Notes: generated from the letters alone by a model not told the origin. Positions 1 through 14,318 are shown, numbered from the stretch's first letter. The stretch: DNA of 64,000 nt from Rhodanobacter spathiphylli B39 (GCF_000264295.1 NZ_AJXT01000004.1:496001-560000); one strand, 5' to 3'. A program made the numbers and translations.

Positions 1-102
1 CTGAAGCTGGTCAATCAGCGCAAGCGCCTGCTCAGCTATCTGAAGGATCGCGACCTTGCGCGCTATCAGACCCTGATCGAACGCCTCGGCCTTCGCCGGT
101 AA
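1..102 (+). CDS. rpsO: 30S ribosomal protein S15, C-terminal end (partial)
   Basis: This is the last 33 codons of an open frame that enters from the left edge and stops with TAA. The peptide contains [14 protein letters not shown] and ends ERLGLRR, which matches the C-terminus of ribosomal protein S15, a 16S rRNA-binding protein of the small subunit. It lies directly upstream of pnp, the conserved rpsO-pnp order of gammaproteobacteria, which supports the call despite the short fragment. Confidence 0.93.
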   Translation: MKLVNQRKRLLSYLKDRDLARYQTLIERLGLRR

Positions 103-138
103 TTTCGTGCGTTCATCCGTGAACGCAAAGATCAAGAG

Positions 139-156
139 GCGCCCATTCGTGGGCGC
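139..156 (+). promoter_or_regulatory. Hairpin in the rpsO-pnp intergenic leader
   Basis: GCGCCC (139-144) and GGGCGC (151-156) form a perfect 6-bp stem around a 6-base loop, 37 bases after rpsO and 29 bases before pnp. There is no U-tract, so it is not a convincing terminator. In E. coli the pnp leader folds into an RNase III-processed hairpin through which PNPase represses itself; a similar role here is inference from position. Confidence 0.5.
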
Positions 157-185
157 ACTTCTCAATCAGATCAGGAATTAAGCAC

Positions 186-2294
<2,109 letters not shown>

Positions 2295-2321
2295 GTTTTT
2301 CGCTTCATCTGCAGCAACATG

Positions 2322-2351
2322 AAGAAGGCCCGGCTCATGCCGGGCCTTCTT
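2322..2351 (+). terminator. Terminator after pnp
   Basis: A 13-bp perfect stem (2322-2334 with 2339-2351, core AAGGCCCGGC/GCCGGGCCTT) encloses a TCAT loop 27 bases after the pnp stop. The U-tract is short, being largely the stem's own CTTCTT, but stem strength and position support a terminator isolating pnp from phaE. Confidence 0.8.
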
Positions 2352-2384
2352 CGTTGCGGGCGGTGATCCGCTGTCATGACCTTT

Positions 2385-2393
2385 TGCTAGGAT
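2385..2393 (+). promoter_or_regulatory. Candidate extended -10 promoter of phaEC
   Basis: TGCTAGGAT fits an extended -10 element (TGn followed by a TATAAT-like hexamer); no good -35 is visible at the right distance. It overlaps the upstream ATG at 2392, so transcripts from it would use the ATG at 2422 and have a leader of about 20 bases. Assigned by eye. Confidence 0.4.
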
Positions 2394-2421
2394 GGCGGGA
2401 ACCGCAGACGAGGACGCAACG

Positions 2422-3477
2422 ATGGCTGATCCGGCGAGTGATTTCATGAAGGACTATCAGGCGCTGGCGCAGCAGTCATGGGATGCCTGGACACGGCAAT
2501 TCCAGCAGCCAACCGCGGCCAACCCGTTTGCGCCCCCACCGTCGCAGGCGACGGGCACCGATACGCTGGAACGCACCCTGTCCGGCCTGAAGGGCTATTT
2601 CGACTGGATGCAGAACGCCGCCAGCGGAGGCGTGACCCATCGGCCGTCCAGTGACTGGCAGCAGCAGTTGCAACAGATGTTCGGTACCGGCAACCCGCCC
2701 TTTGCGCAGGCCTTCGGTGGCATCGACAGTGCGGGGGCGGAGAGTTTTGCGCGGCAGTGGCAGTCCTGGTCGCAGGCGGCCCAGCGCATGGGCCTGGGCG
2801 ACATGCCGGGTGCGCATGGTCCGACGCCGGCATTCGGCCTCAATCGCGAACAGCAGATGCAGCAGCAGGAACTGGGCATGGCCCTGCTGGCGTCCCTGCA
2901 GGCTTCCGCCAGATACCAGGAGCTGATCCAGAAGGCCAACACGCAAGGCATGCAGCGCCTGCAGGAAAAGTTGTCCGCGCACGCCGCGCCAGGACGCCAG
3001 GTTGATTCGCTGAAGGGCCTGTACGACCTGTGGGTGGACGCTTCCGAGGAGGCCTACGCCGACATCGCACTTTCCGCGGAATTCCGCGAAGCCTATGGCG
3101 AGATGGTCAACACGCAGATGCGCGTGCGCCAGCTGCAGCAACGACAGACCGAGCAGATGTGCCAGCAGCTCGGCGTGCCGACTCGCAGCGAGGTGTCGAG
3201 CCTGGGCCAGCGATTGCAGGCCTTGCGCCGCGAGTTCCGCGCCAGCCAGGCAGGTGCTTCCGGCGGTCATGCCGACGAACTCGTCGCCTTGCGTCGCGAG
3301 GTGGCTGCGTTGAAGCGTCAGCTGGGCGATCGCCCGGCCGCGAAGCCCGCGCAGGCGAAGGCTGCCGCGAAACCGTCGTCCGCCGCGAAGAAGTCTGCGG
3401 CAACGAAGAAGCCGGCCGCAAAGAGCACGCGCAAGCCTGTCCCCACATCCTCGGCCAGCGCGCGCAAGCGCAAGTAA
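2422..3477 (+). CDS. phaE: Class III poly(R)-hydroxyalkanoic acid synthase subunit PhaE
   Basis: PhaE is the non-catalytic partner of PhaC in class III polyhydroxyalkanoate synthase and stimulates polymerisation on carbon-storage granules. The protein (351 residues from the ATG at 2422) is helical, Gln-rich and Trp-rich, with an N-terminal DYQALAQQSWDAW stretch and a predicted coiled coil near the C-terminus, as in the family. The last 45 or so residues form a Lys/Ala/Pro-rich tail with KPAAK-like repeats, like histone H1 or the PhaF phasin tail. The ATG at 2422 has GAGGA upstream, while an earlier in-frame ATG at 2392 lies in the probable -10 element. It sits 12 bases before phaC in one operon. 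Confidence 0.9.
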   Translation: MADPASDFMKDYQALAQQSWDAWTRQFQQPTAANPFAPPPSQATGTDTLERTLSGLKGYFDWMQNAASGGVTHRPSSDWQQQLQQMFGTGNPPFAQAFGGIDSAGAESFARQWQSWSQAAQRMGLGDMPGAHGPTPAFGLNREQQMQQQELGMALLASLQASARYQELIQKANTQGMQRLQEKLSAHAAPGRQVDSLKGLYDLWVDASEEAYADIALSAEFREAYGEMVNTQMRVRQLQQRQTEQMCQQLGVPTRSEVSSLGQRLQALRREFRASQAGASGGHADELVALRREVAALKRQLGDRPAAKPAQAKAAAKPSSAAKKSAATKKPAAKSTRKPVPTSSASARKRK

Positions 3478-3489
3478 GGGAGCGTCGTC

Positions 3490-4557
3490 ATGCAGAGCCC
3501 GTTGCACATCGATCCGACGAAGGCCCTGGCCGACATGTCGGCCTTCCAGCGCAAGCTGGCCGCCGGCATGGCCAACCTGCGCAACATGCGCGAACCCGAG
3601 TACGCGAACACACCCCGCGAGCTGGTCTACAGCGAAGACAAGCTCAAGGTCTGGCACTTCACCGGCCACGGCAAGGCCACCTCGAAGACGCCGTTGCTGA
3701 TCGTCTACGCGCTGGTCAACACGGTGTGGATGACCGACCTGCAGGCTGACCGCTCGATGGTGCGCAACCTGCTGGAGCAGGGCGAGGACGTCTACCTGAT
3801 CGACTGGGGCTATCCCGACGGCGCCGACCGCTGGCTGACCCTGGACGACTACATCAACGGCTACCTCGATCGCTGCGTCGATGCCGTGCGCGCGCGCCAC
3901 GATCTGGACGCGATCAACCTGCTCGGCATTTGCCAGGGCGGCGCGTTCTCGCTGTGCTACACCGCGCTGCACCCGGACAAGGTGAAGAACCTGATCACCA
4001 TGGTCACGCCGGTGGACTTCCACACGCCGGACAACATGCTGTCCAGCTGGTGCCGCAGCATGGACGTGGATCTGTTCGTCGACACCATGGGCAACATTCC
4101 CGCGGGACTGATGAACTACGTCTACCTCACCCTGAAACCGGTGCGGCTGAACCAGCAGAAATACATCGGCATGGTCGACATCCTCGACGATCCCGTCGAG
4201 CTGGAAAACTTCCTGCGCATGGAGCGCTGGATCTTCGATTCGCCCGACCAGGCCGGCGAGGCGTTTCGCCAGTTCATCAAGGATTTCTACCAGGGCAACA
4301 AGCTGGTCAAGGGCACGCTGGAAATCGGCGGCCGGAGCGTGGACCTGGGCATGATCACCCAGCCGGTGCTGAACATCTTCGCCGAGCAGGATCACCTGGT
4401 GCCGCCGGATGCGTCGCGTGCTCTGGGCAAGCACGTGGGCACCACCGACTACACCCAGGTCGCGTTCAGGGGCGGCCACATCGGCATTTACGTCTCCGGC
4501 CGTGCCCAGCGCGAGGTCCCGCCGGCGATCCACCAGTGGCTGCACCAGCGCCGCTGA
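3490..4557 (+). CDS. phaC: Class III poly(R)-hydroxyalkanoic acid synthase subunit PhaC
   Basis: PhaC is the catalytic subunit that polymerises (R)-3-hydroxyacyl-CoA into storage polyester. It has an alpha/beta-hydrolase fold with the lipase-like box GICQGG, placing the nucleophile at Cys148; the remaining triad residues are Asp301 (AEQDHLVPP) and His330 (GGHIGIYVSG). These agree within one residue with the class III numbering Cys149/Asp302/His331. The length (355 residues) is that of class III enzymes, much shorter than class I. It starts 12 bases after phaE with GGGAG upstream. No phaA, phaB or phasin gene is in the window. Confidence 0.96.
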   Translation: MQSPLHIDPTKALADMSAFQRKLAAGMANLRNMREPEYANTPRELVYSEDKLKVWHFTGHGKATSKTPLLIVYALVNTVWMTDLQADRSMVRNLLEQGEDVYLIDWGYPDGADRWLTLDDYINGYLDRCVDAVRARHDLDAINLLGICQGGAFSLCYTALHPDKVKNLITMVTPVDFHTPDNMLSSWCRSMDVDLFVDTMGNIPAGLMNYVYLTLKPVRLNQQKYIGMVDILDDPVELENFLRMERWIFDSPDQAGEAFRQFIKDFYQGNKLVKGTLEIGGRSVDLGMITQPVLNIFAEQDHLVPPDASRALGKHVGTTDYTQVAFRGGHIGIYVSGRAQREVPPAIHQWLHQRR

Positions 4558-4564
4558 TCCCGGC

Positions 4565-4597
4565 CGCCTGCCGTGCGAAATCGTCGCGCGGCAGGCG
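4565..4597 (+). other. Hairpin between phaC and mtnA
   Basis: CGCCTGCCG (4565-4573) pairs perfectly with CGGCAGGCG (4589-4597) around a 15-base loop. There is no U-tract. It lies 7 bases after the phaC stop and 11 bases before the chosen mtnA start, so it may protect phaC mRNA or modulate mtnA translation; this role is inferred from position only. Confidence 0.5.
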
Positions 4598-4608
4598 ATA
4601 ATGGATGG

Positions 4609-5625
4609 ATGACCGCATTCGACCCCACCCATGATTCCATCCGCGCCGTGCAGTGGCGTGGCGACCACCTGTGCCTGCTCGACCAGCGACTGCTGCCGGG
4701 CGAAGAGCGCTGGATCGAATGTCGCAACGCGGCGCAGGTGACTACGGCGATTCGCGACCTCGCCGTGCGCGGCGCGCCGGCGATCGGCATCGCCGCGGCG
4801 TGGGGCGTGGCGATGGCGGCACAGCAGGGTGTGACGCTGGAGCCGGTGCTGGCGGACTTGCGCGCGGCGCGCCCCACGGCGGTGAACCTGATGTGGGCGC
4901 TGGACCGCATGAAGCGGCGCATCGTTGCGGGTGCCGATGGCGATGCATTGCTGCGCGAGGCCCAGGCGATCCAGGACGAGGATCTGGCCGCCAATCGGAA
5001 AATGGGTGAGCTGGGTGCGGCACTGATCGCCCCCGGATCGGGGGTGCTGACCCACTGCAATACCGGTTCGCTGGCCACCGCCGGCTACGGCACGGCGCTG
5101 GGCGTGATTCGTGCCGGCGTGGCGGCTGGACGCATCGCTCGGGTATACGCCGGTGAAACACGACCATGGCAGCAGGGTGCGCGACTGACGATGTGGGAAC
5201 TGGTGCGCGACGGCATCCCGGCCCAGCTGATCGCCGATTCCGCCGCCGCCCACCTGATGAAATCCGGTGCGGTGCAATGGGTGATCGTGGGCGCCGACCG
5301 GATCGCCGCCAACGGCGACACCGCGAACAAGATCGGCACCTACCAGCTGGCCATCGCCGCGAAGTACCACGGCGTGAAGTTCATGGTGGTGGCTCCGTCC
5401 TCCACGGTCGACATGGCCACGGGTACGGGCGAGGAAATCGAGATCGAGCTGCGTGATGCGGCCGAGTTGCTGAGCACGGCCGGCAGCCGCACGGTGGTCG
5501 AGGGCGCACAGGCGTGGAACCCGGTATTCGATGTGGCGCCCGCCGAACTCATCGATGCGATCGTCACCGAGCGCGGCGTGATCGAGCGGCCGAACAGCCT
5601 CGCCATGCAGGCGATGTTCGGCTGA
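4609..5625 (+). CDS. mtnA: S-methyl-5-thioribose-1-phosphate isomerase
   Basis: MtnA isomerises methylthioribose-1-phosphate to methylthioribulose-1-phosphate in methionine salvage. The 338-residue protein has the eIF2B-like fold: [13 protein letters not shown] near residue 60, the catalytic Cys150 in [10 protein letters not shown], and Asp230 in [19 protein letters not shown]. The ATG at 4609 has GGATGG just upstream; an in-frame GTG at 4573 lies inside a hairpin and would add a non-homologous MRNRR extension, so it was not used. No mtnBCDK genes are nearby. mtnA next to gyrA is typical of xanthomonads. Confidence 0.95.
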   Translation: MTAFDPTHDSIRAVQWRGDHLCLLDQRLLPGEERWIECRNAAQVTTAIRDLAVRGAPAIGIAAAWGVAMAAQQGVTLEPVLADLRAARPTAVNLMWALDRMKRRIVAGADGDALLREAQAIQDEDLAANRKMGELGAALIAPGSGVLTHCNTGSLATAGYGTALGVIRAGVAAGRIARVYAGETRPWQQGARLTMWELVRDGIPAQLIADSAAAHLMKSGAVQWVIVGADRIAANGDTANKIGTYQLAIAAKYHGVKFMVVAPSSTVDMATGTGEEIEIELRDAAELLSTAGSRTVVEGAQAWNPVFDVAPAELIDAIVTERGVIERPNSLAMQAMFG

Positions 5626-5927
5626 AAAGTGCCTGGCTGGGTACTTTCCGGGAGGCCCCTGGTCACCTTCTGCAGGACCCGCGTGGCCGCTTGCGCGCAC
5701 CTGTCGCAGCGGCTTCAGCGGCCTTGCTGCTGATCAATATGTAAGCAGTCGGAAGAGCGCTTGGCACAAATCATGAAGCCTGGCTGCAAGTTATTGATTT
5801 TGAAAGACTAAATCCTGTCGTTTTGAGGCCGCTTGTGCTAAAATCGACGGGTTGATTTCGGGTCGCTTGCGCATGCGCCGGAGGCGCGGCACCAGCGTCC
5901 TTTTTTTGTCATCAAGGAAGCCGATTC
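5626..5927 (+). promoter_or_regulatory. mtnA-gyrA intergenic region with candidate gyrA promoter
   Basis: This stretch of about 300 bases holds no credible gene. Its right half is AT-rich for this genome. TGCTAAAAT at 5836-5844 is a good extended -10 element (TG-C-TAAAAT), giving a gyrA leader of about 75 bases; no matching -35 was found. A small GCGCC/GGCGC hairpin lies in the leader. The gyrA ribosome-binding site AAGGAAG lies just before the ATG at 5928. No convincing mtnA terminator was seen. Confidence 0.5.
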
Positions 5928-8540
<2,613 letters not shown>

Positions 8541-8562
8541 GCCACCCTCCTGGCGACACGAG

Positions 8563-8590
8563 AAACCCCGGCATCGCCGGGGTTTTTTTT
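8563..8590 (+). terminator. Rho-independent terminator after gyrA
   Basis: The stem AAACCCCGGC (8563-8572) pairs with GCCGGGGTTT (8576-8585) around a 3-base loop and runs into eight T residues (8583-8590). It is a textbook intrinsic terminator, 22 bases after the gyrA stop and just before the convergent peroxiredoxin gene, which it may also serve. Confidence 0.93.
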
Positions 8591-8605
8591 GAGTCCGTGG
8601 CGGAT

Positions 8606-9094
8606 TCAGCCGAGGCTGTCGACCGCCACCAGCATCGCCTCGGCGCTGGAAACACGCAGTTCACCGGGTGCCTCCACCTGCACCAGGCGCGCCACGCCAT
8701 CCTCCGCATACAGCGCAAAGCGGCGCGTGCGCAGGCCCATGCCGAAAGCGCTGCCATCCAGCTCCAGCCCCAGGGCACGGGTGAAACTGGCGTTGCCGTC
8801 GGCCAGCATCAGCAAGCCGGCCGGAACCTGTTGCGAGGCGGCCCAGGCCTGCATCACGTAGCCGTCGTTCACCGCCAGGCACATCACGTCGATGCCCCGC
8901 TGCCGGAACTCGGCGAAATGCGCCGAGTAGCCGGGCAGGTGCCGGTTCGAGCAGGTCGGGGTGAACGCGCCCGGCACGCCGAACAGCAGCACCTTGCGTC
9001 CGGCGAACAGGGCCGCGGTCTGGGCCGGCTGGATGTCACCGTCGATGCACTGGACGGCTGTGTCGGGAATCGTGTCGCCGGGCTGAATGCTCAT
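8606..9094 (-). CDS. Peroxiredoxin of the Prx5 type
   Basis: This thiol peroxidase of the AhpC/TSA superfamily probably reduces hydrogen and organic peroxides in the cytoplasm. The peroxidatic cysteine is Cys48 in PGAFTPTCSNRHLPGY, the diagnostic Prx5 signature. From the chosen ATG at 9094 (MSIQPGDTIP) it has 162 residues, the usual length; a 9-residue upstream extension (MPPSRPETR) has no family counterpart. It lacks the fused glutaredoxin seen in some Prx5 proteins. It is convergent with gyrA and divergent from the heat-shock pair. Confidence 0.92.
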   Translation of the reverse strand: MSIQPGDTIPDTAVQCIDGDIQPAQTAALFAGRKVLLFGVPGAFTPTCSNRHLPGYSAHFAEFRQRGIDVMCLAVNDGYVMQAWAASQQVPAGLLMLADGNASFTRALGLELDGSAFGMGLRTRRFALYAEDGVARLVQVEAPGELRVSSAEAMLVAVDSLG

Positions 9095-9153
9095 GCGGGT
9101 CTCGGGTCGGGAAGGGGGCATCTCATGCTAATCGCGCCGCGGCAGGCTGTCGC

Positions 9154-9181
9154 CTTGAATCGTCCGCGGCCGCACCTATTT
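9154..9181 (+). promoter_or_regulatory. Candidate sigma-32 heat-shock promoter of hsp20-cbpA
   Basis: CTTGAAT (9154-9160), a 13-base spacer and ACCTATTT (9174-9181) resemble the sigma-32 consensus CTTGAAA-N13-15-CCCCATnT (6 of 7 and 5 of 7 defined positions). The site is about 45 bases before the hsp20 start, and the two downstream genes are classical heat-shock genes. Identified by eye. Confidence 0.5.
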
Positions 9182-9228
9182 TCTGTCTCAGGCGGTAATT
9201 GACCGCAACTCGTGCAAGGAGACAAACA

Positions 9229-9681
9229 ATGAATCTGGGTCGTCATGGCATCTGGAACGCGGGCACCGGCCTGCCCGAAGAGATCCGTCAGGCCTTCGAC
9301 CGCTTCCTGCAACCGGAAGACGGCGACGCCTCCAACGTGGTCACCAGCCAGTGGGCGCCGCGCGTCGACATTCGCGAGGACGAGCAGCGCTTCGTGATCC
9401 TGGCCGACATCCCCGGCGTGGACCCGGCGCAGATCGAGGTGAGCATGGACAAGGGCATCCTCACCATCAAGGGCGAGCGTGATGTCGTTGCCGCGGAAAA
9501 GGACGGCAAGTTCACCCGGGTCGAACGGGCGCGCGGAGCCTTCCATCGCCGCTTCGCCCTGCCGGACAGTGCCGATGCCGAGGGTGTCACGGCGACGGGC
9601 AAGTTCGGCGTGCTGGAGATCGTGATACCGAAGAAGGCGCAGGCGACGCCGCGGCGCATTACCATCAACGTGAACCACTGA
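9229..9681 (+). CDS. Hsp20/alpha-crystallin family small heat-shock protein
   Basis: Small heat-shock proteins bind unfolding proteins without ATP and hold them for refolding by DnaK. The 150-residue protein has an alpha-crystallin domain (about 42-135) with the motifs RVDIREDEQRFVI, DIPGV and FGVLEIVIPK, and a C-terminal ITINV that matches the I-x-I/V oligomerisation motif. The ATG at 9229 follows AAGGAG at 9217-9222; an upstream in-frame start at 9199 has no ribosome-binding site. It is 68 bases before cbpA, suggesting a heat-shock operon. Confidence 0.95.
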   Translation: MNLGRHGIWNAGTGLPEEIRQAFDRFLQPEDGDASNVVTSQWAPRVDIREDEQRFVILADIPGVDPAQIEVSMDKGILTIKGERDVVAAEKDGKFTRVERARGAFHRRFALPDSADAEGVTATGKFGVLEIVIPKKAQATPRRITINVNH

Positions 9682-9749
9682 GGATCGGGTGGCTGACCCC
9701 GCGGCGTGGTCGACGCGCCGCGGGTTTCGCGTGAGTCGGGGAGCGGTGA

Positions 9750-10649
9750 GTGGAATTCAAAGACTATTACGAGATCCTGGGTGTGAAGCCCGATGCCAGC
9801 GAGGCCGAGATCAAGTCGGCGTATCGCAAGCTCGCGCGCAAGTACCACCCGGACAAGAACAAGGAGGCCGGCGCCGAGGAGAAATTCAAGGCGGTCAACG
9901 AGGCCAACGAGGTGCTCAAGGATGCCGAAAAGCGGCGTTCCTACGATCAGTTGCGCGCCGGTGGTTACCGGCAGGGCGAGCAGTTCAGGCCACCGCCCGG
10001 CTGGCAGGGCCAACACGGCTTTGGTGGCGGCGACGACAGTGACTTCAGCGACTTCTTCGAGAGCCTGTTCGGGCGCGGCGGTGCCGCAGGTGGTGGCCAT
10101 CGCGGCCAGCCGCGCCCGCGTCGCGGCCAGGACGTACAGGCCTCGGTGCAGATCGACCTGCAGACGGCGTTCGACGGTGGCCGCACGCGGCTGGCGATGC
10201 ACGATCCGGCCGGCGGCGAGCGCGTGCTGGAAGTGAAGATCCCGGCGGGCATCCAGCCCGGCCAGGTGATCCGCCTGTCCGGCCAGGGCCAGCCCGGCAT
10301 GGCCGGTGGACCGAACGGCGACCTGTTGCTGGAGGTGGGCATCCGTGACGACGCCCGTTTCCGTCTGGACGGCCGCAACGTGGTGCATGTGCTGCCGATC
10401 ACGCCGTGGGAGGCCGCATTGGGCGCTGCCGTGCCGGTGCCGACCCTGGCCGGAACGGTCGACCTGCGCATCCCGGCGGGTTCGCAATCGGGGCGCAAGC
10501 TGCGGCTGAAGGGCCGCGGCATGCCCGGCTCCCATCCCGGCGACCAGCTGGTGGAGCTGTCCATCCGCACGCCCCCAGCGGACACCGAGGAGCAGCGTGC
10601 CGCCTACGATGCGCTGCAGGCAGCCTTCGGCGACTTCAATCCGCGGTAG
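9750..10649 (+). CDS. cbpA: DnaJ-class co-chaperone, CbpA type
   Basis: This J-domain protein should stimulate DnaK ATPase and deliver substrates. It has an N-terminal J domain (1-70) with HPD at residues 33-35, a Gly/Phe-rich linker (about 75-120) and the DnaJ C-terminal substrate-binding domains (about 125-290). It lacks the Cys-rich zinc finger of DnaJ, which, with its 299-residue length, makes it CbpA/DjlA-like rather than DnaJ itself. Start is GTG at 9750 with a purine-rich GGGGAGCG upstream. It follows hsp20 in the same orientation. Whether it has the nucleoid-binding property of E. coli CbpA is unknown. Confidence 0.9.
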   Translation: MEFKDYYEILGVKPDASEAEIKSAYRKLARKYHPDKNKEAGAEEKFKAVNEANEVLKDAEKRRSYDQLRAGGYRQGEQFRPPPGWQGQHGFGGGDDSDFSDFFESLFGRGGAAGGGHRGQPRPRRGQDVQASVQIDLQTAFDGGRTRLAMHDPAGGERVLEVKIPAGIQPGQVIRLSGQGQPGMAGGPNGDLLLEVGIRDDARFRLDGRNVVHVLPITPWEAALGAAVPVPTLAGTVDLRIPAGSQSGRKLRLKGRGMPGSHPGDQLVELSIRTPPADTEEQRAAYDALQAAFGDFNPR

Positions 10650-10670
10650 CGGCTACCGGGTTGGCAGACA

Positions 10671-10700
10671 AGGAAACGGCGCCCTGAGGCGCCGTTTCCT
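10671..10700. terminator. Terminator between cbpA and pilH
   Basis: AGGAAACGGCGCC (10671-10683) pairs perfectly with GGCGCCGTTTCCT (10688-10700) around a CTGA loop. The hairpin separates two convergent genes and is followed by a T-rich GTTGTTGCTTT on the + side, so it may work for both strands. Confidence 0.8.
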
Positions 10701-10721
10701 GTTGTTGCTTTCGGTGATTGC

Positions 10722-11087
10722 TCAGCCCGGCAGGAATTCTTCCAGGGCCTTGATCAGCTCTTCCTCGCGGATCGGCTTGGTCACGTAGGCCTTGGCACCC
10801 TGGCGCATGCCCCAGACCTTGTCGGTTTCCTGATCCTTTGTGGTGACCAGGATGATCGGAATATGGGCCGTGTCGGCGTTCTTGCTGATCGTGCGGGTCG
10901 CCTGGAAACCGTTGAGGTTGGGCATGACCACGTCCATCAGGATCAGGTCGGGCTTCTCGGCCTTGGCCACTTCCACGCCGGCGGCACCGTCTTCGGCGGA
11001 AAGGGTTTCATGCCCGAGTTTTTCGACGATGCGCTTGATGCCAAGCAGCTGTGAAGGGGAGTCGTCGACGATCAGGATGCGTGCCAT
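10722..11087 (-). CDS. pilH: Single-domain response regulator, PilH-like
   Basis: This 121-residue protein is a stand-alone CheY-like receiver with no output domain. The acidic pocket is Asp8-Asp9, the phosphoacceptor is Asp52 (LILMDVVMPN), and Thr82/83 and Lys104 (VTKP) complete the active site. The sequence around VWGMRQGAKAYVTKP and the opening MARILIVDDSPSQ closely resemble PilH, which tunes type IV pilus twitching through the Chp/Pil chemosensory system. No pilG, pilI or pilJ gene is next to it, so the pilus role rests on similarity. Confidence 0.8.
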   Translation of the reverse strand: MARILIVDDSPSQLLGIKRIVEKLGHETLSAEDGAAGVEVAKAEKPDLILMDVVMPNLNGFQATRTISKNADTAHIPIILVTTKDQETDKVWGMRQGAKAYVTKPIREEELIKALEEFLPG

Positions 11088-11156
11088 AGAAAAATAATCC
11101 CCTGCGAGTTTCGTTGATTCTAAGCCGTGGTGATGGTACTTCCAAGCGCAGTTTCT

Positions 11157-12155
11157 TCAAACCGTGCTGTCGATGCGCACCAGGGTACGTCCGAAGGATT
11201 CGCCTGCGAGCATACGCGCAAACACGCCCGGCAGCTCATCCAATCCTGCTTCGAGGGTGACGATGCGTTCCAGGTGCCGCGGTTTCCAGTCGCTGGCCAG
11301 ATGCTGCCAGACGCTGTCGCGCAGGTCGCGGGCGGTACCCGCCGAGGCGATTCCGAGCAGGCTGGCGCCGCGGATGATGAACGGCATGACGGTGCTGTCG
11401 AAGGCGATGCCGCCGGCATTGCCGCAGATCGCCACGTTGCCGTACGGGCTGATCAGGGGCAGCAGGCCGCCCAGCATCGCGCCGCCGACGTTGTCCAGTG
11501 CGCCGCCGAAGCGGGCGGAGTCCATCGGCTTGCCGCTGAAGGCGAGCTGGTGGCGATCGACGCATTCGCGGGCACCGAGCGCGCGCAGCGCATCGAAGTG
11601 TTCCGCCTTGCCGCTGATCGCGTGCACTTCATAGCCGGCACGGCTGAAGATATCGATCGCCAGCTGGCCCACGCCGCCGCTGGCGCCGGTCACCGCGATC
11701 GGGCCCAGAGCCGGCGTCTGCCGGTTGTCCTGCATGCGCAACAGCGCGAGCGCCGCGGTGAAGCCGGCGGTGCCGATGATCATGCTTTCGCGCAGGCTCA
11801 GCGCGGCAGGCAGCGGAATCGTCCAGCGCGCGTCGAGCCGGGCATATTCGCCGTAACCGCCGTCGCGTGTCTCGGACAGGCCGCTGCCGGTGCACAACAC
11901 GGCGTCGCCCTCCCTGAACGCCGGGTCGGTGGAGGCTACCACCCGACCGGCCACGTCGATCCCGCCGTTCAGCGGATAACTGCGCAGGATGCGTCCCTTG
12001 CCGGTGCCGGCCAGGGCGTCCTTGTAGTTCACCGACGAGTAGGCGACCTTGATCAGGACTTCACCCGGCGACAGCGCGTCGGGTGTCATGTTCTCGATGC
12101 CGGCGCGATGGCCGGCGTCGTCGTGGTGGATGCGGAAAGCGCGGAAGCTGTTCAT
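11157..12155 (-). CDS. acuI: Acrylyl-CoA reductase-like quinone oxidoreductase (YhdH/AcuI family)
   Basis: This zinc-free medium-chain dehydrogenase/reductase probably reduces acryloyl-CoA or related enoyl compounds with NADPH. It has the N-terminal GroES-like domain (with VNYKDALAGTG and GIDVAGRV, typical of the YhdH/AcuI group) and a Rossmann domain with TGASGGVGQLAIDI near residue 150. The ATG at 12155 (MNSFRAFRIH) gives 332 residues; an upstream in-frame start would add a non-homologous MDRYAQRRR segment. It lies 14 bases downstream of the LOG-family gene, probably cotranscribed. The physiological substrate cannot be read from sequence. Confidence 0.85.
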   Translation of the reverse strand: MNSFRAFRIHHDDAGHRAGIENMTPDALSPGEVLIKVAYSSVNYKDALAGTGKGRILRSYPLNGGIDVAGRVVASTDPAFREGDAVLCTGSGLSETRDGGYGEYARLDARWTIPLPAALSLRESMIIGTAGFTAALALLRMQDNRQTPALGPIAVTGASGGVGQLAIDIFSRAGYEVHAISGKAEHFDALRALGARECVDRHQLAFSGKPMDSARFGGALDNVGGAMLGGLLPLISPYGNVAICGNAGGIAFDSTVMPFIIRGASLLGIASAGTARDLRDSVWQHLASDWKPRHLERIVTLEAGLDELPGVFARMLAGESFGRTLVRIDSTV

Positions 12156-12169
12156 GGCGGGGTCCCCGG

Positions 12170-12766
12170 TCAGGCGTCGACGCTGCGCGTATCGATCCAT
12201 TTCGGCACGTAGCTGCCCTGGTAAGCGGCCATCCAGTCGAACAGCTCCGCCATGCTGTCGCCGAACCAGATGCCGTCACGCTGTTCGGCCCGCACGAAGT
12301 TTTCCTCGACCATGTGCTGCATCATCTGGCGCAGGTCGCGATAGTAGCCGCGCACGTCGAGGAAGGCGCACGGGTAGCGGTGCAGGCCGAGCTGGGCCCA
12401 GGTCAGCATCTCGAACATCTCGTCCATGGTGCCGAAGCCGCCGGGCAGGGCGACGAAGGCATCGGACAACTCGTACATGCGCGTCTTGCGCTGGTGCATG
12501 GTCTCGACGACCACCAGCTCGCTCAGGCCCGGGTGCGCCACTTCCAGCTCCACCAGCTGGCGCGGAATCACCCCGATCACCTTGCCGCCGCCGGCGAGCA
12601 CGGCGTCGGCCACCACGCCCATCAGGCCGACGTTGCCGCCACCGTAGACCAGGGCGATGCCGCGCCGCGCCATTTCGGTGCCGAAGGCATGGGCCTGTTC
12701 GGCGTATTCGGGATGTCTGCCGGAGCTGGAGCCGCAGTAGACGCAGAGGGCGGTGGGTTGGGACAT
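12170..12766 (-). CDS. LOG family protein (probable cytokinin riboside 5'-monophosphate phosphoribohydrolase)
   Basis: LOG-type proteins release a base from nucleoside 5'-monophosphates, classically activating cytokinins; many bacterial members probably act on AMP-type substrates. The 198-residue protein has the Rossmann-like fold motifs VYCGSSSG, YGGGNVGLMG and the signature PGGFGTMDE around residue 105. The ATG at 12766 (MSQPTALCVYCG) gives the family length; the 25-codon extension upstream is unlike any member. It precedes acuI by 14 bases. Confidence 0.9.
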   Translation of the reverse strand: MSQPTALCVYCGSSSGRHPEYAEQAHAFGTEMARRGIALVYGGGNVGLMGVVADAVLAGGGKVIGVIPRQLVELEVAHPGLSELVVVETMHQRKTRMYELSDAFVALPGGFGTMDEMFEMLTWAQLGLHRYPCAFLDVRGYYRDLRQMMQHMVEENFVRAEQRDGIWFGDSMAELFDWMAAYQGSYVPKWIDTRSVDA

Positions 12767-12820
12767 GTAGAGGGACTCGTCTTCTTTCTCGTCATTCCGG
12801 CGCTGAAGGTTCCGGAAGTT

Positions 12821-12862
12821 CAAAAGACGCGGCCCGCCCATGTCGCCACGAGCGGGCCGCGT
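12821..12862 (-). terminator. Terminator after lpdA
   Basis: ACGCGGCCCGC (12827-12837) pairs with GCGGGCCGCGT (12852-12862) across a 14-base loop. Read on the minus strand, the stem is followed by CTTTTG, a short U-tract, and it lies 18 bases after the lpdA stop. Confidence 0.75.
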
Positions 12863-12880
12863 TATCGTCGTGCCGGGCGA

Positions 12881-14314
<1,434 letters not shown>

Positions 14315-14318
14315 TCAG

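Noticed and set aside
4573-4608. Upstream GTG start for mtnA
   Set aside because: It would add 12 codons lying in a phaC-mtnA hairpin and absent from the family; the ATG at 4609 fits.
2476-5700. 1074-residue open frame antisense to phaE, phaC and mtnA
   Set aside because: A by-product of high-GC third positions over three well-supported genes; the product has no recognisable domain.
5626-5927. Riboswitch between mtnA and gyrA or upstream of mtnA
   Set aside because: No SAM- or SAH-riboswitch core pattern could be recognised by eye; only an extended -10 and small hairpins are present.
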